Shown here piece by piece: positions 26,501 to 32,500 of a DNA stretch of 35,161 nucleotides. Source of the DNA: an uncultured Kangiellaceae bacterium (lineage in GTDB: Bacteria; Pseudomonadota; Gammaproteobacteria; Enterobacterales; Kangiellaceae); the NCBI GenBank assembly GCA_905479925.1, contig CAJQOL010000129.1, positions 1 through 35,161 on the forward strand, in the 5' to 3' direction. Position 1 is the stretch's first letter, and each line of letters starts with the position of its first letter. The notes below the pieces were generated by a model. The model was not told where the DNA came from. It saw nothing but the letters and a program-made list of their open reading frames with translations, and did no database searches. The position numbers were made by a program, and so were the translations under genes.

Positions 26501-29500
26501 TGGCCTCTTCGCTAGCGACCAGAAAATCACAAAGCGCGCTTAACACAAAACCTGCACCGTTGGCATTACCAGCCATACATGCAATCGTTGGGTAAGGAAA
26601 ATCCACGATGTTTTGATACAACCCTTGTTTTACCGCAAGACCGATCTCTTTGTCGTTTCCAACAAGAAAACAATTATTACTACCATAAAAAATCACAGCC
26701 TTAACCAATGATGAGCCTCTTAAAAATTCGAGCGCTGTATTCAATTCATCAATAGCTTGTTCAGATAAGCGGGTTATTTCTGCAGCTGAACCTAGCTGCA
26801 TTTTATAAATACCATCACCGCAATCATATAGACGGACTGTTGGCGTTGATTTGATTTCCAACGGTAGATCTATATTTGATCGACTTAAACTAATAGTTGG
26901 TTTAGTCATATTGGCCTGGCGAGAGTTTTTCATCTCATTTTTTGAAGCCGCTTGTAATGTTATTGCAAGGGGCTTATCGCGATGTAAACCATTTGGAATT
27001 TGCAAGTCTGACTCAACCGCACCACTAGAGCTGGCAGCTAGAGACTTATTATTTTTAAGGAAATTAACCTGTTTTGGGCGCGACATTTCAGGTTTTTTTG
27101 ATTCTGGCGTAGGGCGTACTGTTTTGCTTTCTTTTAACCGTGACTCATAAACTTCAGACTCTAATGCCACCAATTGATAGTGTACCCCACGTAATTGAAT
27201 ACACGTATTGCCTACATCGTCACAAAGATCAATGTCGACTTGATAGCTATTATTTCGCGATTCAACGCTATTAGAAGAATACTTAACAATTGCACGAATT
27301 CTTTCTCGACATTCAGAAAATATTTTCATGGAGTCGATCTTGAAGGGTATTTCTAGGCCAGAAAGACGTCGACTATTCCCATCAAGATAAATTGGGACAC
27401 TTTGTATTAGAGTATCAAGTATAGTCGGATTTAATACGAACTCACTAAACTCTGCTTTAATGTTCTCGCTAAAATCAAAAGATAGTAGATATTGCTCGCC
27501 CCGATGAAAAGCACTTGTGCTACTAGCAATTTCCACATTAGTAGTCAGTTTCGTCATATTCGACCTAATATGCTCTAAATCTAATTTCGGTAATGCCTTT
27601 TCCGATTCGTATGTCGCAGTACCTTGGCAAAGAACATCGTCCCTTTCAGCTGCGATACTATAGATTTCAAAATCTACAGAAGTTGGGCCATTTTCAAATA
27701 GTGCAATCGAGACTTCCCTTTTATCGCTAAAGTTTATCGACTTTCCCCAAACTACATTTTTAAGTTCAGTTATATTTTCGACGTTTTTAGATGTCGAATC
27801 TAATGCATGCTCTACGGCGGACCGAATCATCTCGAGGCAGACCGTTGGCGAGAGCATTTTCGAAGCACCACGGTCTAAGAATAAGTGCTCATCTTTCGGG
27901 TCAAAAACTGACGAATAGCTTTGAAGACCTAATATAGATCGATTTACCTGAAGCAGTCGATGAATTGCTTTGTCACCATTTAGGCCTATGCCATTCAACT
28001 TTACTGCTTTTTCCTTTTCACTCAATGAAGAGTCCCACCAATAACGTTTATTAGAAAAGGGATAGGTCGGAAGGCTAATTCGATTTGTTTTTTGTGACTG
28101 GTAAAGCTTAGTCCAATTGACTTCTAGCCCTTTCACCCAAAGTTCGAGTAATTTAGTCAGCTTTTTTTGTTCAACCCATTTTTCAATCGCAACCTGCATA
28201 TCTTCGTCTTGACTGAGCAATAAAATATAATCTTTGTGTTTTTTTACTTCGCCTAAAAATAGTCGGTCGAACTGCTTTTCGCTATTCAAATATGAACGCA
28301 AAGTACCGACCAATTGCTCTATAGAGTTTACGACGACTCCCAGACGACGATCCATAGACTCTCTTCCAACTTGCAAGGTATAAGCGAGCGCTTCCAATTC
28401 AATATTTTGCTCTTGAGAGGTTATGAACGCGACCAAGTCTTCGACTTTCTTGATAAGTTCTTTCTCAGTACGCGCTGAAAGTGGAATCACCACTTCATGA
28501 CTACTAACACTAGATTGTGAATTAGTTAAAACTTCGGCGGTTTGATATTCTTCAATTATCATGTGGGCATTTGCTCCACCCGCTCCAAATGAAGAAATGC
28601 CGGCTAGCCTCGGAATCGTTTTACCGTCAATGATAGGTTGCTTCCAATCACTCAGTGTCTGATTAACTTTAAAGGGTGTTTTATCAAAATCGATATGTGG
28701 ATTGAGTTCAGCTGAATGCAAAGAAGGTACAATTTTTTTGTGTTTCATCTGCAACAGGACTTTAGTCAATCCCGCAATGCCTGCTGCTGACTCGCAGTGG
28801 CCAATATTAGATTTCGCCGAACCAATTTGACAGTAGCCCACATCTCGTTGTTTGCTATGTTTATAAAATGCTTTACTAAGCGCCGAAATTTCAATGGGGT
28901 CGCCAAGTTTGGTACCCGTTCCGTGTGCCTCAATGTAACTAATACAACGAGCGTCAATCAGCGATTCTCGTAGAGCCTGACCAATAGCATCAGCCTGAGC
29001 ATTAGGATTAGGTACGGTATAACCGTTGTTCTTACCGCCATGGTTCAATGTACTGCCTTTTATCAGACCGTAAATATGGTCGCCATCTCGTTCGGCATTG
29101 GTCAACCTTTTTAGAACAACAGCACCGACGCCTTCGCCTGGCGTATAACCGTCACTATTTACACCAAAACTATGACAATGCCCGCTGGTAGAAATATATT
29201 GACCGGAACTCAGAATTAAATACTTGTTAGGATGAATGTTAACATTGACGCCACCCGCGATAGCAACATCCGTTTGGCCTAATTTTAAATCTTGGCATGC
29301 CAAATGAATCGCAGTTAGCGATGAAGAACACATAGTATCTACAGTCAAACTAGGACCATGGAAATTGAAGACGTAAGAGACGCGATTAGCGATGTCGGCC
29401 AAGCTATTCGCAAATCCTAGTCGATTACCTTTAAGGCTAGCTTCAGCACCAAGCAATTGGTACTCACTGTACATTACACCAACATATACACCCACCTGGC

Positions 29501-32500
29501 CCGCTAATCTATTGTCATGTGGCACTTGTAAGCTTTTACGGGTGTAACCAGAATCTTCAACTGCCTTCCACGCATGCTGTAAGAACAGCCGCTCTTGCGG
29601 ATCTAGTATTTCAGCTTCTTTAGGAGATATATTGAAAAAACGTGGATCAAACTCGTCCACACCTGAAATAAATCCGCCCCATTTACTGTAATGATGACCG
29701 TCCTTAGTTTTATCGTCAGTGTAATATTCTGTCCAATCCCAACGTTCTTTTGGGATCTCAATAATACAATCTTTACCATCACGAAGATTATGCCAAAACG
29801 CTTCGATATCGACAGATTCAGGATAGCGCCCACTCAAACCAACGATGGCGATGGGATTTCTTTGCTTCAGAAAGATATCAGACTCAACATGAGTAGCATA
29901 GGTGTCTGCATGATCGCCAGAGATTTTGTTGCCCATTATCAATCGTTTAGATTTGAATAGGTGACCGTCAATATTTGAGTCAACTTTCGATAGATCCTGA
30001 ACCGGCTCATTCAACCCATTTGTCTCTGAGCTTAATGTTTGAATTATTTCAGTTGGCTCTATCGCGAATAGGTCATTCAATACGTCGCCGTAATCGCTTA
30101 CAAAATAATCGGCTAGTTCGGCAACTGTTTGGTACTCAAATACCAATGTTTTTGATAAAGAACCGAATGTCGTTTCAAGCTGATTAATTAGGTTAATAGC
30201 CATAATCGAATCAATACCGTAACTTTCCAACTCAGCGTTCGGGTCGATTTGATGCGCAGGCATTTTAAATAACTCGGCAAACTGTTTGGCTAGGTATTCT
30301 TGAGTTTGATTTTTTAACGCTTTATTATCTATAATCTCTGAAGATTCGTCTGTAACTCTTCCTACTTCAGATTGAGTAGCCTCTACTGAGGAAACTTTCT
30401 GTTCGGAATCTAGCTCGGAAAGAATGACCTGTTTATTGGAAAACAGCCTTGTTCGTATTTTCTCTATATCTCCTTCAATGACCAACAACTGATCACATTG
30501 CGAATTCAACGCCTGATAAAATGCGCGCATGCCTGTTTTTTTCGACATGGGGATCATACCTGACGTGACCAACATCATTTCAATACTAGACTCATCCAAG
30601 CTCATGCCACCGTCTTTCCAGAACGGCCAATTAATGGCTAGCGTTTTACCTGTTCTTAGTCCTTGACTAACTAAGCGATTGCGGTAAGTCGAAAATTGGT
30701 CCATAAAACCGTTGGCCGTAGCATAATCACTTTGGCCGACACTCCCAAGTGACGACTCCGATGAAAAGAGCACAATAAAATCAAGGTCTATATCATTACT
30801 CGCTATGTCAATATTGCAAGTACCAACAATCTTCGGCTCCAGTACTTTGTTAAATTCAGATAGGCTTTTCTTAAAAATAAAATTATCAGCAATCATGCCT
30901 GCGCAATGTAAAATACCATTTAACTGTTTGTAACTATTTAGCAGCTCTGCCAGAAGACCTTTCAGTTCCTCAAGATTATTCAAATCTAACTGTCTGTACT
31001 CGATATGAGATCCATGCGATGCCAATTCACTCAACAACTTCTTCTTAGCTTCAGTTAATTCAGACCGTCCAGTTAGAATTATTTTTGCGTTGTCGCATCG
31101 TGCTACTATTTCTTGCGCAAAAAGCACTCCTAGACGACCTAAACCACCGGTAATCAAGTAGACGCCATACGACTTAAATACACCCGATTCGGTCAATTCA
31201 GATTGTTTAAATTCCTTCCATATTTTTCGTTGCAACTGTCCGTTTGACTGCAACAATAGATTTGGCAAAGGATTATTAATCCCTGTCAATATCCGTTGCT
31301 CTACATCGCTAGCCGCTATTCCTTTTTCGACCAAAATAACCTGCCCTATAAAGTTAGGATTTTCCAAATTCGCTGTTTCCAGCAATCCAGATAATCCTAG
31401 CAAACTACGCTGCCAAGGCGTATCTTCTATTAGGATTTGAAAAAGAACTTTATTGCGTGGTTTTGCTTGAATTATTTGTTGCACTCGCTCAAAACAACTA
31501 CTCGCTATCGCTTGATAGCTGGCAGCGCTATCTTCCAATTCTATCCGCTCGACCTTACAAACAAACATTGGACTGTTCGCTTGCACAAGATGCCTATCAA
31601 CTTGTTGCAAATTCCCTAGAGTGATGTAGTGTTCAGCAAAAGAATACTGTGTTGAAGATTGCGAAGCGGCAATTAAATCTAGTTCCCAAACTGGACGTGC
31701 AAGCAGGAGACCATATCCCTGCTCAACCTCATGATTAGCCGCGTTAGCTTCGGAATATAGTCGAGCAGAGTATCCCGTAATTTGAACACAAACATTACCG
31801 GAGTCGTCATATAAATCGATATCTAATTTAACCAATTTGTCGTCAGCTTTACTACCTTCCGCAAAACGTATCCAAGCGTTCATGCTCGAACGGCATTCTG
31901 AGAAAATCAACATTTTTTCTAATGCAAACGGCAAGGTCGTCTTTTCCGGCAAACGACTCACACCAGCAATAAGTACCGTAGACGCTTGTAATATTCCATC
32001 CATAACACTCGGATGCATAAAATAGAGTTGCTGACTGCTATTAACACAACTCGGAAGATCTATTTTTGCCAACAACTCGTTTTCGCCTTGATAGATCGAG
32101 TCAAGACTTCTGTGAGCAGGTCCAAAATCAGTACCTAGTTTTTGAAACTGTTTATATAAAGCTTGCATACTAACTTTGTCTGACAGCATTCTGGTCGTTA
32201 AAAGTGATAGCTCGACTTTCTGCGGCGCGGAGTGATTAAAGTAACTAGCGCTACCTTGACAATGAACAATCTCAGACAGGTCCGATTTGGAGTCTGTTTC
32301 AAAATTTACGCTACGTATCTCAAACAAAATCTTGTTTTCATTTGACACGTTCAAATCTATTCTAACGTCTAATTGCCGTTCAAAAACCATCGGCCTAGCC
32401 CAAACAACGTTAGAAATTTGTAGGCAATTTAGCTGAGCTTGTTTAGGTGTCGCTTGATTTACCGCTGCTCTGGCAAGTTCTAAATAGGCAACGGCAGGCA

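Larger units (their letters stand above)
23650..29865 (-). other. Module 2: KS2-DH°-ECH-ECH-ECH-ACP-ACP-ACP (predicted beta-branching)
   Basis: KS2 (29865-28540) has TMCSSS (Cys1940), EAHGTG and KSNIGH. The DH-fold segment (about 27975-27160) has lost the catalytic His (Arg2426 in FLDRGASK) and the motif Gly, so it cannot be a normal dehydratase. Three ECH-like domains and three ACPs follow. All three ACPs read GLDSITGVTW, placing Trp six residues after the phosphopantetheine Ser, the published flag for beta-branching ACPs. There is no KR, so the beta-keto group is left for attack by an HMG-synthase-like enzyme, which is not encoded here. Assignment from domain content is strong; the exact branch (methyl, exomethylene or other) is inference. 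Confidence 0.9.
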
